Origin: Bacillota bacterium
GTDB taxonomy: Bacteria; Bacillota_I; Bacilli_A; RF39; UBA660
Reading direction: 5' to 3'
NCBI GenBank assembly: GCA_023430885.1
Contig: JAEYYH010000008.1
Span: 17,148 to 81,147 of the forward strand
DNA: 64,000 bases
A model generated the notes under the pieces. The model was not told where the DNA came from, did not search any database, and saw nothing but the letters and a program-made list of their open reading frames with translations. Both the position numbers and the translations under genes were made by a program. This document shows positions 27,209 through 36,948 of this stretch, in pieces (within the stretch, counting starts at the first letter, position 1; each line of letters starts with the position of its first letter).

Positions 27209-29350
27209 ATGGAAATGGAACAAAAAATATTAGAAATGATTAAAAATGGTGATAAAGCATTATCAGTTTATGATATATATGATGCTTTAGGCCTAAAATC
27301 AACGGATGATTTAAAAGAATTATTAAAAGTATTAAATAAAATGGAAGATAATTTACAAATTTATAGAACAAAAAAAGATAATTATATGCTATTTAGTAAC
27401 AGTCATCTTAAAATTGGAACTATGATTGGTAATAAAAAAGGTTTCGGATTTGTCGATATTGAAGGTGATATTGATGTATTTATCGCGCCTAATAATATGA
27501 ATAACGCTATACATGGAGACCGTGTTATAGTTGAAATAATAGCTGAAAAAGGTACTGATTTAGAAGGCAAAATCGTACGTATTGTTGATCGTCAATTAGA
27601 TATAATGGTCGGTGAATATGTATATGACAAAGCTGGTAACGGTTTAATATTACTTGATAATGATAAAGTTAAAATTACTATTGAAGTTGATAAACAAAAT
27701 TCAATGGGGGCAATGGAAGGTCATAAAGTATTAGTTAAAGTACAAAAGAAATTAAAAGATAATATTTATAAAGGACAAGTTATCAAGATTCTTGGACATA
27801 AAACTGATCCAGGTGTAGATATTTTATCAATCGCAGCTAAATACAAAATAGAAGATGAATTTCCTGAAGAAGTAATAAAAGAAATAGAATCATTACCAGA
27901 TCATGTTCTTGAGAAAGAATATATTGGAAGAAGAGATTTAAGAAATGAAATGATCTTTACTATTGATGGTGATGATACAAAAGATATAGATGATGCTATT
28001 AGTATTGAAAAATTAGATGACGGTAACTATAAACTAGGTGTTCATATAGCTGATGTATCTTACTATGTAAGAGAAAATACTAAACTAGATGAAGATGCTT
28101 ATTTAAGAGGCACTAGTGTTTATTTAGCTGATAGAGTAATACCAATGCTTCCTAGACAATTATCTAATGGTATTTGTTCTTTAAATCCAGATGTAGACAG
28201 ACTTGCTATGTCATGTGTTATGGAAATAGATGCTAATGGTAATATTGGCGATTATGAAATTTTTGAAAGTGTTATTAAATCTAGAAAGAAAATGACATAC
28301 AACAATGTTAACAAAGTAATTGAAGAAAATTTTATTCCAGAAGGATATGAAGAATTTGCCGATACATTAATGCAAATGAAAGAAGTAGCAGATAGACTTC
28401 GTAAAAATAAAATTAAAAGAGGTTATATAGATTTTGAGATTGATGAATCTAAATTAATTGTAGATGACAATGGTTTTGTTACTGATGTTAAATTAAGAAA
28501 TCGTGGAACAGGCGAAAAACTAATTGAAGACTTTATGATTGCAGCAAATGAAACAGTAGCATCTCATATATTCTATATGGAACTTCCTTTTGTATACCGT
28601 ATTCATGGTGTTCCAAGTGAAGAAAAAATTCAAAAATTCTTAAAATTTATTGGTACTCTTGGATATAAAGTAGATGGAAAGGTTAAAGATTTAACTCCAA
28701 AAGCAATGCAAAATATTTTGGAACAATTAAAAGATGCAAAAGAATTTCACATCTTCTCAACCCTTTTACTTAGAAGTATGCAAAAAGCAGTATACGACAA
28801 AAATAATATAGGTCACTTTGGACTAGGAAGCAAATGCTATACACACTTTACTTCTCCAATTAGACGTTATCCCGATACAACGGTACATCGTTTACTAAGA
28901 ACTTATTTATTTAATAATGATATGAATAAGTCAACAATAGATTATTGGGACAATAAGCTAGTTATGTTAACAGCTCATACTTCAGAAAGAGAAAGAGCTG
29001 CTGCTGATTGTGAAAGAGAAGTAGACGATATGAAGATAGCTGAATATATGGAAAAACATATTGGAGATGAATACGAAGGTATTGTTAGCAGCGTAGTAAG
29101 TTTTGGTATATTTATTGAACTTCCTAATTTAATAGAAGGTTTAGTAAAACTTGATACATTAAAAGACGATAGATACATATACGATGAAACAACTTTTGCT
29201 TTAGTAGGGCAAAAGACTAAAAAGAGAATTAGACTTGGAGATCAAGTGAAAGTTAGAGTAACTGGAGCTTCAAAAGAAATGAAAACTGTAGATTTTGAAA
29301 TAATAACAGCAACAGAAGAAAATAAAGAAGAAAAAATAGAAGAAAAGTAG
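27209..29350 (+). CDS. rnr: Ribonuclease R
   Basis: 3'-5' exoribonuclease that degrades structured RNA and works with tmRNA in quality control. The canonical motifs are all present: FTIDGDDTKDIDDAIS, LIEDFMIAANETVASH, VYRIHGVPSEEK, CYTHFTSPIRRYPDTTVHRLL and the S1 domain EGIVSSVVSFGIFIELPN. Length 713 is typical. It starts the group rnr-capA-smpB-ssrA, matching the common rnr-smpB-ssrA linkage. This copy is the likely housekeeping enzyme. Confidence 0.96.
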   Translation: MEMEQKILEMIKNGDKALSVYDIYDALGLKSTDDLKELLKVLNKMEDNLQIYRTKKDNYMLFSNSHLKIGTMIGNKKGFGFVDIEGDIDVFIAPNNMNNAIHGDRVIVEIIAEKGTDLEGKIVRIVDRQLDIMVGEYVYDKAGNGLILLDNDKVKITIEVDKQNSMGAMEGHKVLVKVQKKLKDNIYKGQVIKILGHKTDPGVDILSIAAKYKIEDEFPEEVIKEIESLPDHVLEKEYIGRRDLRNEMIFTIDGDDTKDIDDAISIEKLDDGNYKLGVHIADVSYYVRENTKLDEDAYLRGTSVYLADRVIPMLPRQLSNGICSLNPDVDRLAMSCVMEIDANGNIGDYEIFESVIKSRKKMTYNNVNKVIEENFIPEGYEEFADTLMQMKEVADRLRKNKIKRGYIDFEIDESKLIVDDNGFVTDVKLRNRGTGEKLIEDFMIAANETVASHIFYMELPFVYRIHGVPSEEKIQKFLKFIGTLGYKVDGKVKDLTPKAMQNILEQLKDAKEFHIFSTLLLRSMQKAVYDKNNIGHFGLGSKCYTHFTSPIRRYPDTTVHRLLRTYLFNNDMNKSTIDYWDNKLVMLTAHTSERERAAADCEREVDDMKIAEYMEKHIGDEYEGIVSSVVSFGIFIELPNLIEGLVKLDTLKDDRYIYDETTFALVGQKTKKRIRLGDQVKVRVTGASKEMKTVDFEIITATEENKEEKIEEK

Positions 29351-29359
29351 GAAGCTTTT

Positions 29360-30643
29360 ATGGAAGAATTAAAAAAAGAAACCAAAGATGAAAATGTTAA
29401 ACCAAAAACTGTCGAAACTAAAAAGGAAAAAAAGAAATTAACTAAAAAACAGTGGTTTTTGATTATAGGTATTGTATCTTTAATGATATTAGCTATTGCT
29501 GTAAGTATATACTTTGTAACTAGAGATCATGGAAGCAAAGAAGAAGATCCAATAGTTGATGAAGATCCGGAACCAGTAGTGGAGAATACTAGTTTTTCAT
29601 TAATTGCTTTTGGTGATGCTTTAATCCATAATGGTGTATATATTGATGCTAATACATATAAAACAGGTAGCGATGGATATGAGATATACGATTTTTCAAG
29701 TATGTTTACAGATGTAGCAGATATAATTAAACCATATGATTTGAAGTTTTATAATCAAGAAACAGTAATTGGTGGTAAAAATTTAGGTCTTTCTAGTTAT
29801 CCTAATTTTAACTCTCCTGATGAAATAGGCGACGACTTAACAGCAATAGGCTTTAATATTGTAAATTTAGCTAGTAATCATACTATGGATAAAGGAACAG
29901 TAGGTGCTACTTATTCTGCTAATTACTGGCATAGTAAAAAAGATGTTTTAGCAGTAGGTAGTTATACGTCAAAAGAACAAAGAGATAATATTGAAATAAG
30001 AGAAGAAAATGGTATTAAGTATGCTGTACTAAGTTATACATATGGAACAAATGGTATTACTGTACCAGATGGCTATGAATATTTAGTTAATGTATGGCCA
30101 GTAACAAGTGATGAAGCTTTTGAAAATTACAAACAACAAGTAAAAACTGATGTTGAGTCAGTTAGAGATAAAGTAGACGTTTTAATGGTTTCAATGCACT
30201 GGGGTACTGAGTATCAATTAGGAACTTATAATTCTTATCAAACAGCTGCAGCTGATTACTTGTCAAGTCTTGGTGTAGATGTTATAATAGGTACTCATCC
30301 ACATGTAGTACAACCAGTTGAATATGTAGGCGATACATTAGTAATATATTCGCTAGGTAACATGATATCAGCACAAGATACTTTAATGAAACGTATAGGT
30401 GGTGTCGCTGCCTTTACAGTTAATAAAAAGACTGTTGACGGTAAGACTGAATCTGTGACAATTGATAAAGTAAAAGCTGATTTAGTATATACTTATTATA
30501 ATAATTTTCAGAATTTTAAAGTAATACCTTTTACAAAATTGACGGATTCTTTACTTTACGATTACAGAAATATATATGAAACATACAAAGCATATCTAAA
30601 TCCAAAGAATGATCAAAGGATACAAGTTGGCTTTATTGAATAG
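29360..30643 (+). CDS. CapA-family poly-gamma-glutamate synthesis-like phosphoesterase
   Basis: A lysine-rich cytoplasmic N-terminus precedes one membrane helix (WFLIIGIVSLMILAIAVSIYFV) and an extracellular metallophosphoesterase-like domain. CapA family motifs: AFGDALIHNGVY, NQETVIGG, VNLASNHTMDKG, VSMHWGTEYQ, IGTHPHVVQPVEY and VIYSLGNMIS. Family members act in poly-gamma-glutamate or capsule assembly; no other pgs/cap genes are nearby, so the substrate is open. It lies between rnr and smpB. Confidence 0.9.
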   Translation: MEELKKETKDENVKPKTVETKKEKKKLTKKQWFLIIGIVSLMILAIAVSIYFVTRDHGSKEEDPIVDEDPEPVVENTSFSLIAFGDALIHNGVYIDANTYKTGSDGYEIYDFSSMFTDVADIIKPYDLKFYNQETVIGGKNLGLSSYPNFNSPDEIGDDLTAIGFNIVNLASNHTMDKGTVGATYSANYWHSKKDVLAVGSYTSKEQRDNIEIREENGIKYAVLSYTYGTNGITVPDGYEYLVNVWPVTSDEAFENYKQQVKTDVESVRDKVDVLMVSMHWGTEYQLGTYNSYQTAAADYLSSLGVDVIIGTHPHVVQPVEYVGDTLVIYSLGNMISAQDTLMKRIGGVAAFTVNKKTVDGKTESVTIDKVKADLVYTYYNNFQNFKVIPFTKLTDSLLYDYRNIYETYKAYLNPKNDQRIQVGFIE

Positions 30644-30652
30644 AGGGATATT

Positions 30653-31090
30653 ATGGAAATAAGCAATAGAAAAGTAAGATTTGATTATGAGATTTTAGAA
30701 GAAACAGAATCTGGTATTGTTCTTACAGGCACAGAAATAAAATCAATTAAAGATGGTAAAGCTAATTTAAAAGATAGTTATGCAATTATTAGAAATGGTG
30801 AAGTATTTTTGCTTAATATGCATATAAGTCATTATAAAGAAGGTAATATATTTAATCATGAAGAAACAAGAACACGTAAGTTATTGCTTCATAAAAAAGA
30901 AATACTTAAACTTCGTGATAAATTAGATTTGCAAGGACTTACTTTAGTACCTCTTAAACTATATTTCAAAAGAAATAAAGCAAAAATTTTATTAGGTTTA
31001 GGTAAAGGTAAAAAAACATACGATAAAAGAGAAAGTATTAAAGAGAAAGATATTAAAAGAAATTTAGAAAAAGAGTATAAATTAAGATAA
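30653..31090 (+). CDS. smpB: SsrA-binding protein SmpB
   Basis: Binds tmRNA and delivers it to stalled ribosomes. MEISNRKVRFDYEILEETESGIVLTGTEIKSIKDGKANLKDSYA and LLLHKKEI... PLKLYFKRNKAKILLGLGKGKKTYDKRE match the OB-fold family, with the basic C-terminal tail. It directly precedes the tmRNA gene. Confidence 0.97.
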   Translation: MEISNRKVRFDYEILEETESGIVLTGTEIKSIKDGKANLKDSYAIIRNGEVFLLNMHISHYKEGNIFNHEETRTRKLLLHKKEILKLRDKLDLQGLTLVPLKLYFKRNKAKILLGLGKGKKTYDKRESIKEKDIKRNLEKEYKLR

Positions 31091-31129
31091 TCATCCTATT
31101 ATAATATAGGCAGATATGCTTAAAATAAA

Positions 31130-31165
31130 TTGACACCACCAGTATTTTAGAATATAATGGTGGTG
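31130..31165 (+). promoter_or_regulatory. Consensus ssrA promoter bracketed by an inverted repeat
   Basis: TTGACA at 31130-31135, 17-base spacer, TATAAT at 31153-31158. CACCACCA (31134-31141) and TGGTGGTG (31158-31165) are a perfect eight-base inverted repeat that overlaps the end of the -35 box and the end of the -10 box. Confidence 0.75.
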
Positions 31166-31175
31166 TATTTCTTAT

Positions 31176-31526
31176 GGGGCTGCTTTGGTTTCGACAGGAT
31201 TACTAAGGCATAAGTTGCAAGTGGAAGGCACTCCTTACGTGCAAACAAAAAATAACTGGAAACAGAAATCAATTAGCTTTCGCTTAATCTAAAGATAGAA
31301 TAGCAGGCTGCTTCTTATAATTCTTCTCCTACGGGGATTTTAAGGGGCTCGATACAGTAGGATATATTATTATGGCGCCTAGGAGTAATAATGAATTTTA
31401 TAGGCTCACTAGAGAAGTGATTGTTAGTTATCAATCTTTTCTAGGAATATAATTAACTAAATAAACTTGTAGATATTTATGAGTAGGTAGTTTTGGACAG
31501 GGGTTCGATCCCCCTCAGCTCCACCA
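31176..31526 (+). ncRNA. ssrA: Transfer-messenger RNA (tmRNA)
   Basis: Rescues stalled ribosomes and tags nascent peptides. The 5' GGGGCTG pairs with the 3' CAGCTCC, the T-arm GGACAGGGGTTCGATCCCC and encoded CCA end are intact. After ATAACT the reading frame 31258-31287 encodes GNRNQLAFA then TAA, so the tag is (A)GNRNQLAFA, with the hydrophobic end read by Clp-type proteases. At 351 bases the size is normal. The CCA lies at the left boundary of the inserted element. Confidence 0.95.
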
Positions 31527-31560
31527 AATGAACCTTACGCGAACTCTTTTGTATATTTTG
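31518..31560. repeat. Putative left attachment site (attL)
   Basis: GCTCCACCAA at the ssrA 3' end followed by ATGAACCTTACGCGAACT; matches the copy at 40773 at the ten-base core and part of the flank. Confidence 0.55.
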
Positions 31561-31591
31561 CAGGAGGTTTCGCAGTTTTAATAGATATAAG

Positions 31592-31618
31592 AAAAGGAAA
31601 ATAATTGCCTTTTTTTTT
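31592..31618 (+). terminator. Terminator after ssrA
   Basis: AAAAGG and CCTTTT flank a ten-base loop and are followed by T-run. It lies just inside the element. Confidence 0.5.
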
Positions 31619-31674
31619 GCAGTTACAAAAAGCTTATTTTGAGGTATAATTATAAGTAGTGAGGGAGTATAATT

Positions 31675-32829
31675 ATGGAAAATTTTTATATGTTAAATTT
31701 CGTACAGCCTTGTGAAATCTTGGAGTTATCAAAGTATGACTATATTCCAATAATACTTGGTGGGTTATTTGCGTTAGCTACAATAATGCTAGCAGTTTTT
31801 TCAATAATTAGTAATATGGTTACTGATAGGACGTGCGGTGTTTCTTTAATATCTTTGAGAAGATACAGGTGGTATTGGCTTCTTGCACCCATATATTCTG
31901 TTTTTTTAATATCAATTTTAATGATTAAGTTTAACGATATAACATTTTTAATAATATCTTCAATTGTAATAGTTGGTAGTATATCATTTCAAACTAGGTT
32001 AATACTTCAGCCTATATACGATTTTAAAAAGGGGAAAGAAAAGATTGTTGCAGTTACAATTAAGGAAATTCAAACACTTATAAAAAAAGAGCCTTCAGGA
32101 GATATGAAAAGCTTTCATTTTTATATGAACAAGAAGGAATTTATAAAACGAAAAAGAAAAAAAGAAGAAATAATTACTCAAAATATGACTGAATTATTAC
32201 CGTATATAGCATTCAATAAGGAAAATAAGTATATTAACCATGAAGATAAAAAAAGAATTTATGCAGAATATGTTTATTTAGCTTTTAAAGAAAATGTTAT
32301 GGATGAAGCTTTTACTATTAAACTAATAGAATATGGAGTTAATATTTTCGGAATGGAGTATTTTAAATATATAAATGAATATGGCTTTTCTCAGGTTACG
32401 GAATTAGATTTTTTGGTTGAAAAGTGTAAGGTAAGTTTTTCTGAGCAGTATTATAAAAGAATTTTTGAAAATATACACGACTTGTTTGAAGCCCACGAAA
32501 GTGGCTCAGATATAGACTTAGGTTATTTATCAGAAAAATATCAAGAATTTATAATGATTACGTTTAAGAATGCTTTGGCTATGAGTTATATTGTTGATTT
32601 TATATATAATACAGATTTGTGGAAAAGAAAGGATTGCTTACTTATAAAGTCAATCATCGATTCCTTTTCTAGAATGTTCAGCTTATTTGATAGTTATTTA
32701 AGTGGTAGATTAGAACCTGCAAAATATGAGTTTTTAAAGAAATTTATATATGCATTTAAAAATAAAACACCGTTAAGTTCTGATAACGAAGAATTAAATA
32801 GAAGATTTGAATTTATTATTAACTTGTGA
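31675..32829 (+). CDS. Unknown membrane protein, first gene of two-gene cargo
   Basis: A 384-residue protein not assigned to a family. Three membrane segments lie in the first 110 residues (YIPIILGGLFALATIMLAVF, WLLAPIYSVFLISILMI and FLIISSIVIVGSISF). The remaining 270 residues are soluble, helical and charged. A -10 box TATAAT (31645) with a weak -35 17 bases before it, and a GAGGGAG site, precede the ATG. It is 13 bases upstream of the next gene, so the two form an operon. The membrane part may anchor or act as an effector (inference). Confidence 0.7.
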   Translation: MENFYMLNFVQPCEILELSKYDYIPIILGGLFALATIMLAVFSIISNMVTDRTCGVSLISLRRYRWYWLLAPIYSVFLISILMIKFNDITFLIISSIVIVGSISFQTRLILQPIYDFKKGKEKIVAVTIKEIQTLIKKEPSGDMKSFHFYMNKKEFIKRKRKKEEIITQNMTELLPYIAFNKENKYINHEDKKRIYAEYVYLAFKENVMDEAFTIKLIEYGVNIFGMEYFKYINEYGFSQVTELDFLVEKCKVSFSEQYYKRIFENIHDLFEAHESGSDIDLGYLSEKYQEFIMITFKNALAMSYIVDFIYNTDLWKRKDCLLIKSIIDSFSRMFSLFDSYLSGRLEPAKYEFLKKFIYAFKNKTPLSSDNEELNRRFEFIINL

Positions 32830-32842
32830 GAGGAGTTATCGC

Positions 32843-35770
32843 ATGAAAAAAAGTATGAGGGTCTATTATTCAAAAACATTTCAAGAACTAGAAAGCTATT
32901 ATGCTGAGAGCGATATGGACTATAAAATAAATGTTATAGAGGTTTTAGTTCACACAAAAAGATTATCTAAAGCTTTCGAGAGAATGAAAGAGTGCTGTAA
33001 CCAAAAATTAACCGATAAACAACGAGAACGTTTAAACTTCTTACAATACCTTTATTTTATAGCAAAGAAAGATGAATATAATTTAAAGAAGGCTAAGAGA
33101 GAAATAAAAAAAGGGAAACACTTTAATTATGACTTGCTATTTGAAGTTTGCGAATCTACTATTTTTGAGGAGCAATTAAATATATTTGATAAGTATCTTT
33201 ATTCGGATAAAATGATTAAAAAGAATTATAGTAATAAAATTCTAAAAGACATTTTGGAACAATTATACATTCAGAACTTAAATAGAAATGAAGATTTCCT
33301 ACAGTGTAATTTTATTGAGAGAAAAACGTTAAAACATATTAAAAAAATTTTAAATAAAGGTGAAATGAGCGTATTGCAATTGTTTTATTTTCAATTTATT
33401 TTAATGCTATTAAATAATCATTTTGTTGCTTTAAAGTTTATCTCTGATGAAACATTTATCGATTCGGGAGTTGCTTATCAAATAATCTGCGCATTAAAAG
33501 AAAATATAATGAAGTATGAGAATATACTAGAAGAAAATACAGTTATTTCTTTAAATGAGACTGTAGTTGTAGGGTATCAGTTGTTGTCAAGCAGGAAAGA
33601 ATTATCAGAAAAAGAAGTTAAAGAATTAAGTGACGAGTGCTCAGATTTTATTAAAAAAAATAAGTTAAGTGATAATACAATTTTTATGAGCAAGATAAAT
33701 GATAGTAATAGTAAAGTGAATTTAAAAGATTTTATTGAACAAATAAGTAAAGCCATGAAAGGAAAGAATGGAGATAAAGTACTTCATTTAATTCTAGTTG
33801 GTGCTAGTTCCTTAAGGGAAGATAAGGAGTTTATTTCTTATTCTAAACAGTTAGAAGAAATTCTTAATTCCTCAACAGACTTTGAATCTATAAACGTTGA
33901 TAATTTAAAATATGGAATATTATTAGTGAATTTTTGGGCAGGCCAAAAAATTGATTTAAATATATTAGAAAAGAATATATATTTATCAGATTTTTTAAAG
34001 TTATGTATTAACTACGAAAATAAACAAATAAACTACACGGATTTTAAAAAGGCACTTAATAATCTTGATAAAATAGAATCTACAATGATTTTAAATTGGG
34101 ATAGGTTAGGAAAAATATTTAGCAGTACAAACTCTTATGAATGGTTAATATTGATTCTTAATAAAATGAAGATGACAGAACTAAGTGACTACTTAGTAAA
34201 GAAATTTGTTTCCAATGCTTACAATGAGATTCTTGTAAAAAATAAATTGGTTTTATTAGACAATTTTATTTATTTTGATAATGAAATAAGAAATAAATAT
34301 GATGATATACAATTTAAGTATTACGCTATCACGTGTTATATTAACACATATAATTTTGTAGATGATAATGTGAAAGCTTTAATAACAGAGGTTTTATACA
34401 GATTTGATGAATTGAAAAACAAATTGTCAGAGCAAAAATTTATAATTGGATTTTTATATTTGTTAGTTTCAATTTCAATAGAAATAGAAGATGATTCCAT
34501 TAGAAGCATTCTAATTAGTGTCGTTGAAGATGGTGTCAAAGATGAAGAACGATTTATAATGCTGTATGCTTTGATATTTGATGATAAAGAATTGATGACA
34601 AAATATTATGATGACATATTCGATTATATATTAAAAAAATATAACGATATATATTCAATAAGCAATAGTAAAGAACAATATACTCTAATATCTCAAATTT
34701 CTTATAAATTACTAACTGTTCGTGATAAATATGAGCTCACTAAAAACCGCTACTTTTATCAAAATAATGAACCGTATATATTGAAAGAAGATTATAACGA
34801 CGAATTGAAAAAAATATACGATAGTTTGAATTTTCGAATTGTTGAAAATAACCCGGAAAACATTCAGTTTGACAATCTATTATTTCTTTTAACTTCTAGA
34901 ATATTTTTTGCAAATATTGAAAAAATGAAGTTTGGAAAAATAATTAAGACACCTGTTAATGCCGATGGAAAAGAATTAGTAGATATTTTACTAAAAGAAA
35001 CAGGTTATTTAGAAAGAAAAAAGGAATTGGATAGAATCAGAAACGGAGAAAAAATTGATTTTGTCTGGTTTAATATATATGATTTACATAAATATTTTAA
35101 AGATGTAGAGTTAATGAATTCAAAAATATTTAACCTAGCAAAGAATGAATTGATTAACCCCACAAAGAAAATTATACATATTAGTTCACTTATATTGCTT
35201 TCTAAGCTTGGATTAAACGATGTCGTTACAGAGGATAAAAGTGTGTTTGTTACGAGCTCTGTATATGATGAACTAATGAAAAAGAAATCTTTAGATATTA
35301 ACGAATTAACTGATGGAGTTGTTGAACCGCTTATAAATTATGATGACTTGTTTGACAATACTTGTGCTATTGTTGAGAAACTCTTTGAACAACAACAAGT
35401 AATTCCAGTTTCTAGTGCTAATATATTGGGAATAGCTAATATGAATGCTATAAACGAATATGATAGAGATATTTTTAAGATTTTTGCAACAATGGAAGAA
35501 CAAAAGAATTCGTACTTCATTATTACAGAAGACCCGTATTATTATGCTACTGCCGGTTTTGATAAGCAGTCGTTTGGAGTATATAGTTATATAATTGAAA
35601 AATTTATGAACCATACTATTGATGGCGAAAAATTATTAGATATAACCAACAAATTAAAAAAATATAATTACAAATTTAATATTACTAAAAACTTATTTGC
35701 TTACTTAGTAAGTATGGCAGATGATGATGACGTTTGTAAAGTTGTTGAAATGCTCAAAAACATAGAATAA
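32843..35770 (+). CDS. Giant unknown helical protein with PIN-like C-terminus, second cargo gene
   Basis: The start at 32843 follows GAGAGGAG. The 975-residue product is almost wholly helical, with a repeat-like N-terminal two-thirds (pairs of helices, TPR/HEAT-like by eye, not proved). The last 250 residues contain HISSLILLSKLGLNDV... VFVTSSVYDELMKKK and later IITEDPYYYATAGFDK, which follow the strand-helix pattern of PIN nucleases (xDxSxLIxLxxxG, VxEL, TDD). The first PIN Asp is not conserved, so activity is uncertain. No helicase, ATPase or reverse transcriptase motif was seen. Confidence 0.7.
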   Translation: MKKSMRVYYSKTFQELESYYAESDMDYKINVIEVLVHTKRLSKAFERMKECCNQKLTDKQRERLNFLQYLYFIAKKDEYNLKKAKREIKKGKHFNYDLLFEVCESTIFEEQLNIFDKYLYSDKMIKKNYSNKILKDILEQLYIQNLNRNEDFLQCNFIERKTLKHIKKILNKGEMSVLQLFYFQFILMLLNNHFVALKFISDETFIDSGVAYQIICALKENIMKYENILEENTVISLNETVVVGYQLLSSRKELSEKEVKELSDECSDFIKKNKLSDNTIFMSKINDSNSKVNLKDFIEQISKAMKGKNGDKVLHLILVGASSLREDKEFISYSKQLEEILNSSTDFESINVDNLKYGILLVNFWAGQKIDLNILEKNIYLSDFLKLCINYENKQINYTDFKKALNNLDKIESTMILNWDRLGKIFSSTNSYEWLILILNKMKMTELSDYLVKKFVSNAYNEILVKNKLVLLDNFIYFDNEIRNKYDDIQFKYYAITCYINTYNFVDDNVKALITEVLYRFDELKNKLSEQKFIIGFLYLLVSISIEIEDDSIRSILISVVEDGVKDEERFIMLYALIFDDKELMTKYYDDIFDYILKKYNDIYSISNSKEQYTLISQISYKLLTVRDKYELTKNRYFYQNNEPYILKEDYNDELKKIYDSLNFRIVENNPENIQFDNLLFLLTSRIFFANIEKMKFGKIIKTPVNADGKELVDILLKETGYLERKKELDRIRNGEKIDFVWFNIYDLHKYFKDVELMNSKIFNLAKNELINPTKKIIHISSLILLSKLGLNDVVTEDKSVFVTSSVYDELMKKKSLDINELTDGVVEPLINYDDLFDNTCAIVEKLFEQQQVIPVSSANILGIANMNAINEYDRDIFKIFATMEEQKNSYFIITEDPYYYATAGFDKQSFGVYSYIIEKFMNHTIDGEKLLDITNKLKKYNYKFNITKNLFAYLVSMADDDDVCKVVEMLKNIE

Positions 35771-35835
35771 TAAAGATACAGTGTTCATTGTACATGTAAC
35801 ATTAAATATTGAGATAATGAAAAAATATAGATAAT

Positions 35836-35866
35836 AAAAGATTAGTTTATTTACTAATCTTTTTAT
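35836..35866 (+). terminator. Terminator after the cargo operon
   Basis: AAAAGATTAG and CTAATCTTTT flank an eight-base loop, then TTA; it also serves the opposite strand. Confidence 0.65.
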
Positions 35867-36092
35867 TGTATTAAATTATCTAAACTAACATCTAAAGCAA
35901 GTGATATTTTATAGAAAGTTTCTACGGAGAAGTTTATTGCTGTTTTTTCATTTTCACTTTGCCTAATAAAATCTTATGATAAGTTTACCGTTTCAGCAAG
36001 TTGAGCATAAATTATATTTCTTTGCTTCCTGTACTTTTTATATTCTTTCTAATTGTATTGTAAATATTATTATCAAAAACTAATTCCTTCAT
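35863..36092 (-). pseudogene. Decayed XRE-type HTH regulator
   Basis: Reading the minus strand, the start MKELVFDNNIYNTIRKNI is out of frame with AQLAETVNLS-stop-DFIRQSENEKTAINFSVETFYKISLALDVSLDNLIQ. The second part is a clear XRE helix-turn-helix with a stop (TAA) where Tyr is expected. One frameshift and one nonsense codon inactivate it. Confidence 0.7.
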
Positions 36093-36362
36093 ATTAAGTA
36101 CCACCTAACATAATTATATATAAATGAGTTAAATAAATCTGTATTGTGTTTATTATCTATAAAACTAGAAGAAATAAAGCCCATGTAAACGATACAAAGG
36201 CGTTAAGACAATTAAATTACCGTTGGTTACTTATGTTGAAGGATTAGAATATTTGCGTCATGGTTAATAGTGCAGTTTAATTGTAGACGATGAAAAACTA
36301 GTATTGTTGCCGATAAAGCAAAAACATTTAATATATTGCTAGACTAAATAGTTAATGCAGAA
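36093..36362. other. Noncoding or decayed stretch
   Basis: No intact reading frame and no clear RNA structure seen. Short coding-like scraps suggest decayed element sequence. Confidence 0.5.
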
Positions 36363-36627
36363 ATGCTTGCAAAAAAGAAGTTGAAATGCAAAATAAGAGT
36401 GTTGTAGGTGTGGCATTGGTTGGAAGTTTCTTTGGATTAGGATTTTTGGGTGCAATGACTGGAATAGGACAAAAGGTTAAGAAAAAAACAAGTATTTCTT
36501 AATTATCAATTACAAAAGCCGAGAAAGCGATGAAATAAAAATATTGTCTTTTGGCTTGATAGTTCCGAATGAAAGATTTGTGAAGATGTTAAAACAAATA
36601 AATAACGAAGTTAAAGTAGATTTATAG
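36363..36627 (+). pseudogene. Decayed small membrane-protein gene
   Basis: Frame pieces read SVVGVALVGSFFGLGFLGAMTGIGQ (a glycine-rich membrane helix) and, in another frame, NYKSRESDEIKILSFGLIVPNERFVK followed by MLKQINNEVKVDL. At least one frameshift separates them. A terminator follows at 36633. Confidence 0.5.
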
Positions 36628-36632
36628 TTTGA

Positions 36633-36660
36633 AAGATAGCAAATGGGCTATCTTTTTTTA
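36633..36660 (+). terminator. Terminator
   Basis: AAGATAGC and GCTATCTT around a six-base loop, then T-run; lies at the end of the decayed gene and of the convergent minus-strand genes. Confidence 0.7.
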
Positions 36661-36948
36661 TTTACTATGTATTTTCCAACCAACTCCCTCATCAGGTTCA
36701 TCATCAAGCATTGTTATATTATCAACTAATATGAAATATTCTTTTATATCTATTTTTGGATTTAATAGATGTTTGTTTTCAATAAAAATATAATATAAAA
36801 CGTCTTCTACACTATCAAAGAACTTTTCATCATATTCATAATTTGGTACCTCTTTTCTAGTGTCTATAAAAATAGATTTTGAAATGTAGAAATGATTTGA
36901 TATCAACTTTTCCTCTACTTCACTTAATCTTCTCTCTAACTTTCTCAT
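36658..36948 (-). CDS. Unknown small element protein
   Basis: A 96-residue protein starting MRKLERRLSEVEEKLI, with an acidic tail containing DDEPDEGVGWKI. Not recognised. Overlaps the previous gene by four bases (ATGA), the last of a compact minus-strand operon. Confidence 0.6.
   Translation of the reverse strand: MRKLERRLSEVEEKLISNHFYISKSIFIDTRKEVPNYEYDEKFFDSVEDVLYYIFIENKHLLNPKIDIKEYFILVDNITMLDDEPDEGVGWKIHSK

Noticed and set aside
31250..31264. tmRNA tag starting at GCAAAC just upstream
   Set aside because: That frame ends after four codons; the frame after ATAACT gives a normal tag ending LAFA.
35863..36627. Noncoding RNA in the gene-poor part of the element
   Set aside because: The sequence reads as broken XRE and membrane-protein genes with frameshifts.
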